Of a DNA stretch of 35,040 bases, positions 23,685 to 32,024 are shown in pieces. The notes under the pieces are model-generated. The model was not told where the DNA came from, ran no database searches, and saw only the letters and a program-made list of their open reading frames with translations. The position numbers were made by a program, and so were the translations under genes. How positions within the stretch are numbered: the stretch's first letter is position 1; every line of letters starts with the position of its first letter. Source of the stretch: a virus; IMG/VR virus record IMGVR_UViG_3300020463_000058, positions 1 through 35,040 of that record; one strand, given 5' to 3'.

Positions 23685-23971
23685 ACTTTACCTTTCCAAC
23701 TTCTAAATACATGATTGTCTCTATTGTTTAGCCATTGTTTCCATTTTTCAGAGTCATTAGCCCAACCTTCTAACAAAGCCTTTTCATATATTACCATAGG
23801 GACTTCTGCTATGTGTCTAAAATCTTTTCCTGCTTTTTGTTCGCCTAAATATTGGGCGTGTTTAATTACATTTTTAACGTCTTGTTCAGTATGAATAACA
23901 GACTTGTTATCTTCAGTAGAAAACTGAGATTTAAAACCTGTTTTGTGATTTATTAATGTTGTCTTAGCCAT
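23681..23971 (-). CDS. Small head/connector-module protein
   Basis: 96 residues, basic and Trp-rich C-terminus (W-K-Q-W-L, R-S-W-K-G-K-V). No family recognised, but similar-sized proteins sit between capsid and connector genes in podoviruses. It starts after the hairpin at 23984-24007 and overlaps the connector start (ATGA). Confidence 0.65.
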   Translation of the reverse strand: MAKTTLINHKTGFKSQFSTEDNKSVIHTEQDVKNVIKHAQYLGEQKAGKDFRHIAEVPMVIYEKALLEGWANDSEKWKQWLNNRDNHVFRSWKGKV

Positions 23972-23983
23972 TTTATTATGAAA

Positions 23984-24007
23984 GAGGGTAAGAAAAATCT
24001 TACCCTC
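23984..24007 (-). terminator. Hairpin after the capsid gene (partial terminator)
   Basis: GAGGGTAAG (23984-23992) and CTTACCCTC (23999-24007) form a perfect 9-bp stem with a 6-nt loop. It lies in the only sizeable gap (60 bp) near the capsid gene, just downstream of its stop. A T-rich but interrupted tract follows on the minus strand. This fits a leaky terminator or an RNA-stabilising hairpin that raises capsid expression relative to downstream genes. Confidence 0.65.
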
Positions 24008-24031
24008 AATTCATTAGGATTATTCCAAAAC

Positions 24032-24964
24032 TTAAGTGCTTAAGTCTGCAACAATTCCGTGAGCTGCTTCATTGCTCATTTCTAAACCATACTCAGCAAG
24101 AATAAGTTTAGTATCAGCGTCTCCAACTTTAGCAATATCCATAGTCTGGAAATTTCTTAAGTAAGATACTTTAGCGTACTCAGGGTCAACTAATAACAAA
24201 GACCTATCTCTGCTTCTGTTTGAAGGAATTATTTTTAATTCTCCAAAGTCAGAGCTGTAAATAGATACTGATGCTTCTACTGTTTGAGCATCAACATTTT
24301 GTCTAGCTGAACTTCTGCCTGTAAACCCAGATATAACACCTTTGTTTACTGGACCTGCAATAGCCATTTTAGGCTCTGCTCCATTAGTAAACATAGATTG
24401 TAAAACACCTTTTAATAGTGTTTCTGTCAAACTTCTTTGTGTACCATCTGTTGCAGCAGCAGAGTTACTTCCGTCAGACCCACCTGTTCCTCTACTTTTG
24501 TTAGTAGAAATCCAAGCCTCGAATGAACGAGTTTGCCTAGCAGTAGTATTGTTACCTGTTGCTTTAGCTGTGTTTTGGCATAGAGCCACTTCCATATCTC
24601 TTTTAAGAGCTTTAGACATTAACGCCATTTGGTGTGCAAGTTCTGATTTTTTACCTGCGGGGTCTGAAGCATCCTGAGAGCCTGATACAGTCGCATCTCT
24701 TGATGAAATTTGAGCCACATTGGACTCCCTAGTTGTAGATGTACTAGCTGAACGAGAAAGTTCAAAACCTTCTAATTGACCTGTTCCAGAAGGAGTAGGT
24801 AAATTTTCAGTTTGCCAATCGAATACAACATTTGAAATGTTCTTAGAACCAATAGCACTCATAAATGGAGTTGCAGTTGGGTCAATGTTGTAAATTACAT
24901 TCGACAGGTCTTCTCTATCAGAAGTAGCATCATACGAAGTGAACGAGTTAGTTACTTTTGCCAT
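24032..24964 (-). CDS. Major capsid protein (DUF5309/SU10-like)
   Basis: 310 residues. The start (M-A-K-V-T-N-S-F-T-S-Y-D) and the segment T-P-F-M-S-A-I-G (32-39), F-D-W-Q-T-E-N-L, then G-K-K-S-E-L-A-H-Q-M-A-L-M-S-K-A-L-K-R-D-M-E match the SU10/DUF5309 capsid family (HK97 fold). A Shine-Dalgarno AAGGA is present. It lies between scaffold and connector, as in many podoviruses. Forms the icosahedral shell. Confidence 0.9.
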   Translation of the reverse strand: MAKVTNSFTSYDATSDREDLSNVIYNIDPTATPFMSAIGSKNISNVVFDWQTENLPTPSGTGQLEGFELSRSASTSTTRESNVAQISSRDATVSGSQDASDPAGKKSELAHQMALMSKALKRDMEVALCQNTAKATGNNTTARQTRSFEAWISTNKSRGTGGSDGSNSAAATDGTQRSLTETLLKGVLQSMFTNGAEPKMAIAGPVNKGVISGFTGRSSARQNVDAQTVEASVSIYSSDFGELKIIPSNRSRDRSLLLVDPEYAKVSYLRNFQTMDIAKVGDADTKLILAEYGLEMSNEAAHGIVADLST

Positions 24965-24980
24965 GATATTTTTCCTTTAG

Positions 24981-26003
24981 TTAAATTATTTGTTCAAATA
25001 CTTTAGCTGCATCTGAGATTTTCCCAGACTTAGCCACCTGTTGTCGTGCTTTCTTTAAACGTGTTGTGCTAGGTTTTCTGTTGTTAGAACTTCCTGCTCT
25101 AGCAACCTTAGTTCTGCTTTTAGCTTGAGTAGGTTTCTTTTTAACTATTTCGGATTGTTTTCGATATAACATTCCGTCTCTCATTAAAAGAACCAATCTC
25201 CAATCAGTAACAGCTCCAACTTCTTCTGGGGTAAAGCCTATTTCCTGAACATACTTTGTCATCTCTGCCCTTTCTTCGGCAGCAACTTTGTCGTCATTCC
25301 ATTCAGGAATTTTTTCAGCTAATTTGCTTCTGCCTTCTTCAATTTGAGAAACCATTTGTTGATGTAGTTTTTCTTTTTCTTCTGCATCAACTCTGTCTAT
25401 CTCTCCTTGAACAGCATTAACTTTAGCTAATCGTTCTTCCCAATCGGCTTTTTCCGTAAGATATTGAATTTGGTCTGTCTCCTTTAGAGAATCCCAATCT
25501 GGTTCAGGTCCTAAACCTTGCTTCAAAACTTCTTTCAGTCTTGGTAGCAACACCTTCAATTCTTCACGTTCCGCTTCGACACTTTCTTTAGTGGATTGAA
25601 ATTCATTTCTTTCCTTTGCTAATTCCTGCGTTTTGCGGGTGTAATCACTATTCCTACTGTAGCCTTTAACAAGTTCATCTTCCGTAACTTCTTGTTCAAC
25701 ACCATCAACTTTGACAGTATAAACTTGAGGTTGGTCAAGCTCGTTATCTTCTACTTGGTCGTCAACTGATTCTTCAGCTTCATCATCTTCAACTTCTTCT
25801 TCAGTTTCATTATCTTCAGTTTCATCTACTTCAACTTCATCAATAACTTCATCTTCCGCTTCCGCTTCTAATTCTGTTGCTTCAACTTCTTGTTCCTCAA
25901 TCTTTGCTTCTTGCTCCTCTTCAGGAGTAAGCATAGCTTCAAAAACATTAGCTGCTTTATCTATTTCGGTTTCAAAACCATTCGGCTTTGCGTTGTTGGT
26001 CAT
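24981..26003 (-). CDS. Scaffolding protein
   Basis: 340 residues from the ATG at 26003, which has an AGGTGG ribosome site (an in-frame GTG at 26012 is less likely). Residues about 25-95 are extremely acidic (runs of Glu/Asp/Val), then comes a long charged coiled-coil region, and the C-terminus is basic (K-K-K-P-T-Q-A-K-S-R-T-K). This layout, directly upstream of the capsid gene, is characteristic of phage scaffolds with a C-terminal capsid-binding basic end. Confidence 0.8.
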   Translation of the reverse strand: MTNNAKPNGFETEIDKAANVFEAMLTPEEEQEAKIEEQEVEATELEAEAEDEVIDEVEVDETEDNETEEEVEDDEAEESVDDQVEDNELDQPQVYTVKVDGVEQEVTEDELVKGYSRNSDYTRKTQELAKERNEFQSTKESVEAEREELKVLLPRLKEVLKQGLGPEPDWDSLKETDQIQYLTEKADWEERLAKVNAVQGEIDRVDAEEKEKLHQQMVSQIEEGRSKLAEKIPEWNDDKVAAEERAEMTKYVQEIGFTPEEVGAVTDWRLVLLMRDGMLYRKQSEIVKKKPTQAKSRTKVARAGSSNNRKPSTTRLKKARQQVAKSGKISDAAKVFEQII

Positions 26004-26060
26004 TTTATCCACCTTATATGTTTGTATTAACTTATTTTACCTTAAATAAAGTAAAAAATG

Positions 26061-26333
26061 TTAAATGTTCCTAGTTACCCCTCTTAGTTTATCTATTTGG
26101 GACTTGGTTATTTTCCCCTTCTCTATAATTATACGGAGATGCCTTTCGACTTCAGGGAGAATTCTTATTGCTTGATGGATTGCTTCTCTTAATTCTTTTT
26201 CTTTTTCTAAATCAGAATTAATCCATCTATTCGTATATTCTTCTTTTAACTGCATTATTGCTTTATTAAAAACTTCACTACCTAATAATGCTTCAGCTTC
26301 ATTAGAAGCTCTTATATCTTTCTCACTCGCCAT
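26061..26333 (-). CDS. Small helical hypothetical protein
   Basis: 90 residues, all helical: S-N-E-A-E-A-L-L-G-S-E-V-F-N-K-A-I, then charged helices. No family recognised. Located between the lysis cassette and scaffold; similar small proteins occur near portal or scaffold genes of podoviruses, so a head-assembly role is possible. Confidence 0.6.
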   Translation of the reverse strand: MASEKDIRASNEAEALLGSEVFNKAIMQLKEEYTNRWINSDLEKEKELREAIHQAIRILPEVERHLRIIIEKGKITKSQIDKLRGVTRNI

Positions 26334-26335
26334 AT

Positions 26336-26575
26336 TTAAGCTCCAATTAACTTATCAATTTTTGTCTCTAATCTGTTTAAATTAGAAATAACTCTGTCAA
26401 TATCTTCTGCTAAATCATCTTTTGTTACATAATTTCTAGCCATTTCTTCTCTAGTTTTATTTATTAAAATATCTATTCTTTTATTTTCTGCTGTATTTTG
26501 CCTAATAGAATAAAAAATTGGAGCAATAACTAAACTTAAAATTACATTCCAAATTAAATAACTTGTTATTTCCAT
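26336..26575 (-). CDS. Membrane-anchored coiled-coil protein, possible lysis accessory
   Basis: 79 residues: an N-terminal hydrophobic segment (about residues 4-22) followed by a charged amphipathic helix likely to be coiled coil. This is the layout of small i-spanin-like or holin-accessory proteins. It follows the M15 endolysin and is two genes from the holin, which supports the lysis role. No outer-membrane lipoprotein partner was seen. Confidence 0.6.
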   Translation of the reverse strand: MEITSYLIWNVILSLVIAPIFYSIRQNTAENKRIDILINKTREEMARNYVTKDDLAEDIDRVISNLNRLETKIDKLIGA

Positions 26576-26578
26576 TAT

Positions 26579-26962
26579 TTAGTAACTCCAAACTGTAGGT
26601 CTAACCTTGCCATTTTTAAATCCCGCTATATCTAAATGAATAAATCTTTTGTCTGTACTGCCTTTTTGACTTACGCCTATTCCTGTAAAACCATGTTTAG
26701 CAGCACTAGATATTATTTTAAATGCTTGTTTGTGAGAACACAATATATCTACTGCCAAACCCATAGAATGAGTACCTTCTTTTTCTTTTTTTATCTCAAT
26801 AGGGTGTTCTGGACTTCTATAGCCCGAAGTAATAATAAAAGGAAAATCCATTTCGTCTCTTAAACTTTGTAAAGCTACCATTAATTCTTTTTTAATTCCT
26901 TCTTTACCTGTATGACGACAAGCAAGTTCTTCTGGTCTAAAGTTTGTAAATTCCCATTCCAT
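26579..26962 (-). CDS. Endolysin, peptidase M15 (D,D-/L,D-carboxypeptidase-like)
   Basis: 127 residues from the ATG at 26962 (AGGA lies seven bases upstream; the ATG at 26968 is two codons longer). M15 zinc ligands are visible, numbered from the longer form: S-G-Y-R-S-P (48-53), H67 and D74 in T-H-S-M-G-L-A-V-D, and H111 in F-I-H-L-D. It would cut peptidoglycan peptides. It lies after the holin and overlaps a small upstream gene by about 26-32 bases. Confidence 0.9.
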   Translation of the reverse strand: MEWEFTNFRPEELACRHTGKEGIKKELMVALQSLRDEMDFPFIITSGYRSPEHPIEIKKEKEGTHSMGLAVDILCSHKQAFKIISSAAKHGFTGIGVSQKGSTDKRFIHLDIAGFKNGKVRPTVWSY

Positions 26963-27131
26963 AACCATTTCCTACACTATCTATATATTCGCCAATAACT
27001 CTTAATTCTGCGTTCATTTCTATTGCATTTTCTTGAGCTTCTTCAAAAGTGTTAGCAGTTACTACAGGTCCTTCATGGGTTTGTTCTTCCCCTGTAGAAG
27101 TTATTATAGTAATTTCAGTAAGCCACATCAT
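26937..27131 (-). CDS. Small hypothetical protein of the lysis cassette
   Basis: 64 residues with strand-helix-strand pattern (I-T-I-I-T-S-T-G-E-E; T-F-E-E-A-Q-E-N-A-I-E-M), no membrane segment. The start overlaps the holin stop (ATGA), and the 3' end overlaps the endolysin start. Function unknown; coupling places it between holin and endolysin. Confidence 0.6.
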   Translation of the reverse strand: MMWLTEITIITSTGEEQTHEGPVVTANTFEEAQENAIEMNAELRVIGEYIDSVGNGYGMGIYKL

Positions 27132-27511
27132 TTACCATGAACTCCATGTCTTTTTTCGTATGACCTTAAACCTGACATTCCTAACAATGCCATAAGAATT
27201 GTACTTAATTGTGCAAATTCAAAATCTGGCAGTTCAACGACATATCCTGTCGCACTTAAAATTGTTAATAATAATGGTTGAACAATAAAATGATAAGCCA
27301 TTGCAATAGTACATACCCAACCGACAGCAGGTCGCCAATTTTTTTGGAAACCTGAATTAGATTTTGCGTCAATTTTTAATAATTCAATTTGTGCAATATT
27401 TCTTTCGTGAAATAAAGTTTGCAATTCGTGATTTAATTTTGTTTGTAAATCTTTATCTTTAACAAACTTACCTATTATGTTTGAAACAGGCTCAATTAAT
27501 TTATCAATCAT
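27128..27511 (-). CDS. Holin, GTA-type 3-TM family
   Basis: 127 residues: a charged helical N-terminus, then N-W-R-P-A-V-G-W (about 57-64) at the start of the first membrane segment, the hallmark of the GTA_holin_3TM family, and further hydrophobic segments (about 65-90 and 100-115) before a short basic tail. It forms the membrane lesion that lets the endolysin through. It starts at an ATGA overlap with a tiny Lys-rich frame. Confidence 0.85.
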   Translation of the reverse strand: MIDKLIEPVSNIIGKFVKDKDLQTKLNHELQTLFHERNIAQIELLKIDAKSNSGFQKNWRPAVGWVCTIAMAYHFIVQPLLLTILSATGYVVELPDFEFAQLSTILMALLGMSGLRSYEKRHGVHGK

Positions 27512-27561
27512 TTTTTAGTTTTCTTTTTCTTTTTTTTCTTTTTTTTATTGTGATACGCCAT
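27508..27561 (-). CDS. Tiny Lys-rich peptide frame
   Basis: 17 residues: M-A-Y-H-N followed by nine Lys, Thr and two Lys, then a stop overlapping the holin start (ATGA). No ribosome site is visible. It may be a leader that throttles holin translation or only a poly-A artefact; a tiny Lys-rich frame next to Lys-rich small genes is consistent with either. Confidence 0.35.
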   Translation of the reverse strand: MAYHNKKKKKKKKKTKK

Positions 27562-27566
27562 AATTT

Positions 27567-27722
27567 TTATGCTTTTTTAGTATTCTTTTTCTTTCCCTTT
27601 TTTGGAAATCCTGCTTTCATATTTGCATACGCTTTAGGACTAATAGTAGAATTTTTTTTGGTTCTACTTATTCCTTTCTTTTTCCTTCTATTTATATTTG
27701 CATATAATCCACGTTTTGGCAT
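27567..27722 (-). CDS. 51-residue Lys/Arg-rich conserved phage protein
   Basis: Starts M-P-K-R-G-L-Y-A-N-I-N-R-R-K-K-K, with a very strong ribosome site (GGAGGT upstream), and stays basic to the end. The M-P-x-R-G-L-Y-A-N-I start recurs in small marine-phage proteins (from memory). Function unknown; the charge suggests DNA or RNA binding. Confidence 0.75.
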   Translation of the reverse strand: MPKRGLYANINRRKKKGISRTKKNSTISPKAYANMKAGFPKKGKKKNTKKA

Positions 27723-27732
27723 AGTTACCTCC

Positions 27733-27996
27733 TTACCATTTTACTTTATTGGACCAATAAGCAGCAGACATTTTGCCTCGCTTAATGTTCTTTCCATGTC
27801 TTGCTTTAAAAGACTTGGCTCTTTTTGTCATAGTTTTATCGCCAGTTTTTCCTTGCTGACCAAACCTAATAGTTTTTATTTTACTACCATCTTTAGCCAC
27901 AACTACATGAGATTTAGTTTTATGATTAGGTGTGCGTTTAGGCTTGTTGTAACCCGATAGACCTAATCTCTTTAATCTATTATCTCTACTTGGCAT
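27733..27996 (-). CDS. DUF6321-like basic phage protein
   Basis: 87 residues. R-L-G-L-S-G-Y-N-K-P-K-R-T-P (10-23), K-S-H-V-V-V-A-K-D-G, I-R-F-G-Q-Q-G and K-A-R-H-G-K-N-I-K-R-G-K-M-S-A-A-Y-W-S-N-K-V-K-W form the conserved pattern of DUF6321, a small basic protein of phages with unknown function. It starts at a TAATG overlap with the preceding membrane peptide. Confidence 0.85.
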   Translation of the reverse strand: MPSRDNRLKRLGLSGYNKPKRTPNHKTKSHVVVAKDGSKIKTIRFGQQGKTGDKTMTKRAKSFKARHGKNIKRGKMSAAYWSNKVKW

Positions 27997-28088
27997 TAAA
28001 ATATTCCATGTATCATGTTAAAAAAATGTACAGAACTAATCAAAATAAATGCTGTACCTAAATAAAAATACAAAATCCATTCACCCAT
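27996..28088 (-). CDS. 30-residue single-pass membrane peptide
   Basis: Starts M-G-E-W then an almost continuous hydrophobic stretch (residues 5-23, I-L-Y-F-Y-L-G-T-A-F-I-L-I-S-S-V). Both ends are TAATG overlaps with neighbouring genes, strong evidence of translation. Probable role in membrane or lysis biology, not established. Confidence 0.6.
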   Translation of the reverse strand: MGEWILYFYLGTAFILISSVHFFNMIHGIF

Positions 28089-28264
28089 TAATGAATAGTG
28101 TCCTCACTAATTAAATAAAATTTTGTTGCTCTATTAACTTTATCAATAAAAATTAATTTCATAATTCTTTCAGCTTCTTCTCTATCTGTTGCTCTAATAT
28201 CTGTACCGATTAAAACATGGTCTTCTGTTACAGCTTCGATATGAAAAACTTTAGGTATTTTCAT
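28088..28264 (-). CDS. Small hypothetical protein after the portal
   Basis: 58 residues from the ATG at 28264, which overlaps the portal gene's 3' end; an ATG at 28282 gives 64 residues but would overlap further. Pattern is helix-strand-helix with no recognised family (K-V-F-H-I-E-A-V-T-E-D-H-V-L-I). Followed by a TAATG junction to the membrane peptide. Confidence 0.6.
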   Translation of the reverse strand: MKIPKVFHIEAVTEDHVLIGTDIRATDREEAERIMKLIFIDKVNRATKFYLISEDTIH

Positions 28265-30488
28265 CTCCTTGCATTTGTCCATTAATCAATCCTTGAGGCA
28301 ATGGCATATCCATTGGCATTTCTGGTCCTGACATTGGAGGTTGAGGCATAGGTTGAGGAGGCATTTGTTCTTCTACCATATCTTCTTGCCTATCAGAGAA
28401 TAAACCTGTTGCTTGTATTTTTTGTGCATTTCTAAATTCATCATTATCTCTTTCCATAATTTTAGAAATTTCGTCCATACTAACGCTGTTGTTCCCATAT
28501 TTTGCATACAGCTCTGCCATCTTAAGACGAGTTTCAACTTCAAATTTATCTCTTTCAATATCGTCATTCATAATAATTTTCATTCTGTCAGTTTCAGCGT
28601 CAACTTTGAGTTTTTCTGCTTGGACTTCAGCTTTCATTGTTTCTGCGATAGCTAATTGTTCTTCAGCAGATGGTTTGCTGTCTTCAGGTTCGACCTGTTG
28701 CTCTGGAACATCTGGATTAAAAAATTGAGATGGGTCTGAAAAACCTGCTAACTCAATTATTTTAGTTAAGGTATTAACGTATTGTTGACCTGTAACCAAT
28801 GGATTAACAGGTCCTAATGTTTGCAATATCATTTCTTGTTTGGTTGCAACTTGATTTAAAACATTTAATTTTTCATCATCACTAGATTTGCTAATACCAA
28901 CATTGCAAATAAGGTCTTTGTCTAAATCCCAATAACGAGGGTCAACAGCAACAAATTCATTATTTAATCTAACTATATCTGCTTCTTCAGAATTTTTAAT
29001 TACCAAGTTATTTAATAACCCAAATAATTCCTTCATGCCTTCTGCAAAATGACGACAAATTAATTCTATTCTACCTTGAGCTGCTGACATTGTAGAACTA
29101 ACAGCAGCTTTTGTACTTGACTGCAAGGCATCTGCGTTTAACCCTGCTGCTGCTTTAGAAACTCCTGTGCGGTTTTCTTTTTGTTCATCTAAATATTGTA
29201 AAAAAGGAAACGCCTCTTTACCTGCAAATGGAACAGAAAAAGGTTGAACTGCCCCTGCTTGTCTCATTCTTATTGGTTGTCCAATATCATTATTTAAAAC
29301 ATCATCTATGTTTACTTGCCCTTCAACTACACCCATTCTAGGAAAAATCGAATGACCTAATGAATCTAAACTGTCTCGAACAATTTGAGATTTAACGTCC
29401 TGAATTGGTTTTAAATAATCGGCAGGGCAAGAACCAATAGCTGTGTGTGGTTCGGGGTCTGGACAAAACATAACTACAGGTATTTCATCTATAGCTTCAC
29501 AATTTATTATTTCCAACCCATTACCAACTGTGCAAACTTTTAATAATTCATCTATTCCGTCATCATCTTTGTCATAGTGAATATAATGTTCAATATATAA
29601 AATTTCTTTTCCGTCCTGTCTGTCTGGGTCGCTTAAATCTGCGTAAGGGTTTCTTGATTGTTCTTCATCAAAAGCGTCAGTTAATTCATTTGTACCTGCA
29701 AACTCTTCAATTTCTTCTCGGTCATAGCCCATAGAAACTAAATCAGAAACAGTACATATTTTTCTATGAGCAACGTAAGGAGACTCATTAAAACTTCTAG
29801 CGTTTCTTGACATTAAAATTTCTTCAGGCGGGACAGACTCAATAACTAATTGATTGTTTGCTTTAACCCTTCTAATTTTTAAGTCATAACCGATAGTCTG
29901 TTCGTTAGCTACTTCTTGTTGCGTAGCTTCATCAAAAATCATTACTTGTTCAGTTATTTCTTTTGCACTAACAACCTCAACATCTTCGTCCATAATAAGA
30001 ACTTCATATTCTTGTGGAGTTAAATCAGTATATTCGTGAGTGGTTGATTTTAAACTTTGGTCATAAAAGGCTTTTACAAAACCAGACTTTCTAATTAAAG
30101 CGTCTTTAAAAACGTCATACATTACTTTAAAACCAGAATTTTTCTGCGTAACAATATAATTAATATAATCTGTTTGTTGTTTTGCTACGGGTATGTCTTC
30201 AATGTTTGTTGGAACAAACTCAACAACTTTATTTGTGCCAAAAAAAGTTCTCATAACTGAAGGCAGCATAAATAAAACAGAATCTCTAACGTCTGTAGAA
30301 ACATATTCTGAAGAAATGTCAGAACCACCTGAAGGACTATCGCCTAAATAATATTGCGTAGATTCAGCTCGTTCCTCTCCTATTTGGTCAATATAGTCTC
30401 TAGCATCATCTAATTCTGATTTTAAAACGCTTTGTAATTCTTCTTCGTTATAGTCAACCTTATCGGTTGTTTCATTGTCATATTTCAT
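28251..30488 (-). CDS. Portal protein, P22-like
   Basis: 745 residues, close to the 725-residue P22 portal. An acidic N-terminal domain has Y-Y-L-G-D (47-51) and V-D-R/T-D-V-R-D-S-V-L-F-M-L-P-S-V-M-R-T-F-F-G, matching the P22_portal family clip/wing core. The C-terminal region is a long charged helix (barrel) and a Met/Pro/Gln-rich tail. The dodecameric portal is the DNA gate bound by terminase and connector. AGGA stands upstream of the ATG. Confidence 0.9.
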   Translation of the reverse strand: MKYDNETTDKVDYNEEELQSVLKSELDDARDYIDQIGEERAESTQYYLGDSPSGGSDISSEYVSTDVRDSVLFMLPSVMRTFFGTNKVVEFVPTNIEDIPVAKQQTDYINYIVTQKNSGFKVMYDVFKDALIRKSGFVKAFYDQSLKSTTHEYTDLTPQEYEVLIMDEDVEVVSAKEITEQVMIFDEATQQEVANEQTIGYDLKIRRVKANNQLVIESVPPEEILMSRNARSFNESPYVAHRKICTVSDLVSMGYDREEIEEFAGTNELTDAFDEEQSRNPYADLSDPDRQDGKEILYIEHYIHYDKDDDGIDELLKVCTVGNGLEIINCEAIDEIPVVMFCPDPEPHTAIGSCPADYLKPIQDVKSQIVRDSLDSLGHSIFPRMGVVEGQVNIDDVLNNDIGQPIRMRQAGAVQPFSVPFAGKEAFPFLQYLDEQKENRTGVSKAAAGLNADALQSSTKAAVSSTMSAAQGRIELICRHFAEGMKELFGLLNNLVIKNSEEADIVRLNNEFVAVDPRYWDLDKDLICNVGISKSSDDEKLNVLNQVATKQEMILQTLGPVNPLVTGQQYVNTLTKIIELAGFSDPSQFFNPDVPEQQVEPEDSKPSAEEQLAIAETMKAEVQAEKLKVDAETDRMKIIMNDDIERDKFEVETRLKMAELYAKYGNNSVSMDEISKIMERDNDEFRNAQKIQATGLFSDRQEDMVEEQMPPQPMPQPPMSGPEMPMDMPLPQGLINGQMQGDENT

Positions 30489-30491
30489 AGA

Positions 30492-32024
30492 TTATCCTAC
30501 TCGGAAAATTTTGGTCTTAATTGGTCTTTTGAAATTATACCCCATAAAGGACGTACTGCCACCTATGGCAGCAGATGTTGATGCAAAAGTAAGAGCAAGT
30601 GCATCAGCTTTGTCAGGAGATTTTATTCCACGCTTTTTCATTTCTTCTTTGCTTTCTAATTTTATTTTGCCAGAAGAAGTGTATTTATAAATAGGAGATA
30701 TTAATTCAGAAATTAATTCGTCATCATCTGGAAAACAACAATCTCTAGCAGAAAGCCATTCTTTAATTTTAAACCAAAGTTCGGCTCTTAAATTTAAATA
30801 ATTTTTTTTACTAGATGGAGACTCTCCAACATTAATTCCTCTAACTGGCATATCTAGTTCCTGTAATCTATCTACTACGCCACTTCCAACACCAATAACA
30901 TCAACTAATATTTCACTTGGTTTTGTCAAAGCTACTTGGTCATCATATTCGTTTTTAATAGCTCCACATAAAGCCATTAAATCCATAGAATTATAAGTTT
31001 TAATTTCAAGAACAGTATTACCCTGTCTTTTACATAACGCTGATTTATCGTTCCCGAAACGAGCTACGTCTAACCCCCAAACTATAGGTTCGTTTGCAGT
31101 TAACTGAACATCTCTGTTTACAGCAGCTTTACATAAGTCTATCGGAATAACAGTATCATCATCATAATTAGGAAATTGACCTAACACCTCTACTTTAGCT
31201 ACAGTAGATTCTTCCCCGTACTGCTCTAACATACTATGAAATAATTTTTGGTCCGTCCCTTCGACAGTTCGAGAGTCTATTTGTTCGTTTTGCCAAAAAC
31301 TACGCTTACTATGAAAACTATCAAAGAAAGGTCCTGTATTTCTTCTAGGGTTAGAGAAGGTAAACCAATACCTGTCTTTTGTTGGCTCTGTAAAAAACCC
31401 TTCGCTTACTGAATAAATAGGGTTTGGAATACCTGAAGCCTCGTCCATTATTAAACAAACACCATAAGAACTGTGTATTCCTGCAAATGCGTCTGGATTT
31501 TCTTCACTCCATAACTGAGCTTGGGCGTAGTAATAACCTGTATCTATTTTTAGGTCATTTGTAAGCCTTTCATCAAACCATTTAGCAGGTCTTATAGTAG
31601 TTGCTGTTTTTTCCCACCAATGACCATTAATAGATAAAGTTAGCCACTTACCTAATTCCGCCCATGTTCTACTTCTAAGCTGTTGTTCTGTGTTTGCTGT
31701 TACAATTACAGTAGAACCCAGTCTGGTTGATAAAATCCATAGTATTATCCATGAAACTAATGCTGATTTGCCTATACCCCTACCACTTGCTACTGCAAGT
31801 CTAAACATTTCAGGAATATCTACTGTTTCATTTCTAGCTATATGTTTTGCAATATCTTTTAAAATTTTTTCTTGCCACTTTCTAGGACCTGTAAAACCTT
31901 CAAGGGGGGTATCTTTCATGCCCCAACTAAAGCAAAACTTAACAAAATTATACGGATTATCCTTAATATCTAAGGACCATAGTTCCGTCATTAATGCTTT
32001 TTCTTCCTCTGGTTTATATTTCAT
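30492..32024 (-). CDS. terL: Terminase large subunit
   Basis: 510 residues. ATPase: Walker A G81-R-G-I-G-K-S87 and Walker B C-L-I-M-D194-E195. Nuclease: G-L-D319-V-A-R-F-G, E-I-L-V-D375-V-I-G-V-G-S-G and S-P-D-K-A-D-A-L-A-L near the end, the RNase-H-like metal sites. It drives DNA into the prohead and makes headful-like cuts with TerS. Start overlaps the preceding frame (ATGA). Confidence 0.95.
   Translation of the reverse strand: MKYKPEEEKALMTELWSLDIKDNPYNFVKFCFSWGMKDTPLEGFTGPRKWQEKILKDIAKHIARNETVDIPEMFRLAVASGRGIGKSALVSWIILWILSTRLGSTVIVTANTEQQLRSRTWAELGKWLTLSINGHWWEKTATTIRPAKWFDERLTNDLKIDTGYYYAQAQLWSEENPDAFAGIHSSYGVCLIMDEASGIPNPIYSVSEGFFTEPTKDRYWFTFSNPRRNTGPFFDSFHSKRSFWQNEQIDSRTVEGTDQKLFHSMLEQYGEESTVAKVEVLGQFPNYDDDTVIPIDLCKAAVNRDVQLTANEPIVWGLDVARFGNDKSALCKRQGNTVLEIKTYNSMDLMALCGAIKNEYDDQVALTKPSEILVDVIGVGSGVVDRLQELDMPVRGINVGESPSSKKNYLNLRAELWFKIKEWLSARDCCFPDDDELISELISPIYKYTSSGKIKLESKEEMKKRGIKSPDKADALALTFASTSAAIGGSTSFMGYNFKRPIKTKIFRVG

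Noticed and set aside
25700-25960. Repetitive Glu/Asp-coding stretch that looks like tandem repeats
   Set aside because: It is the acidic low-complexity part of the scaffold, coded by GAA/GAT runs, not a CRISPR or satellite array.
27480-27600. Long T-runs on the plus strand near the holin start, terminator-like
   Set aside because: No GC stem precedes them, and on the transcribed minus strand they are A-runs coding for Lys.
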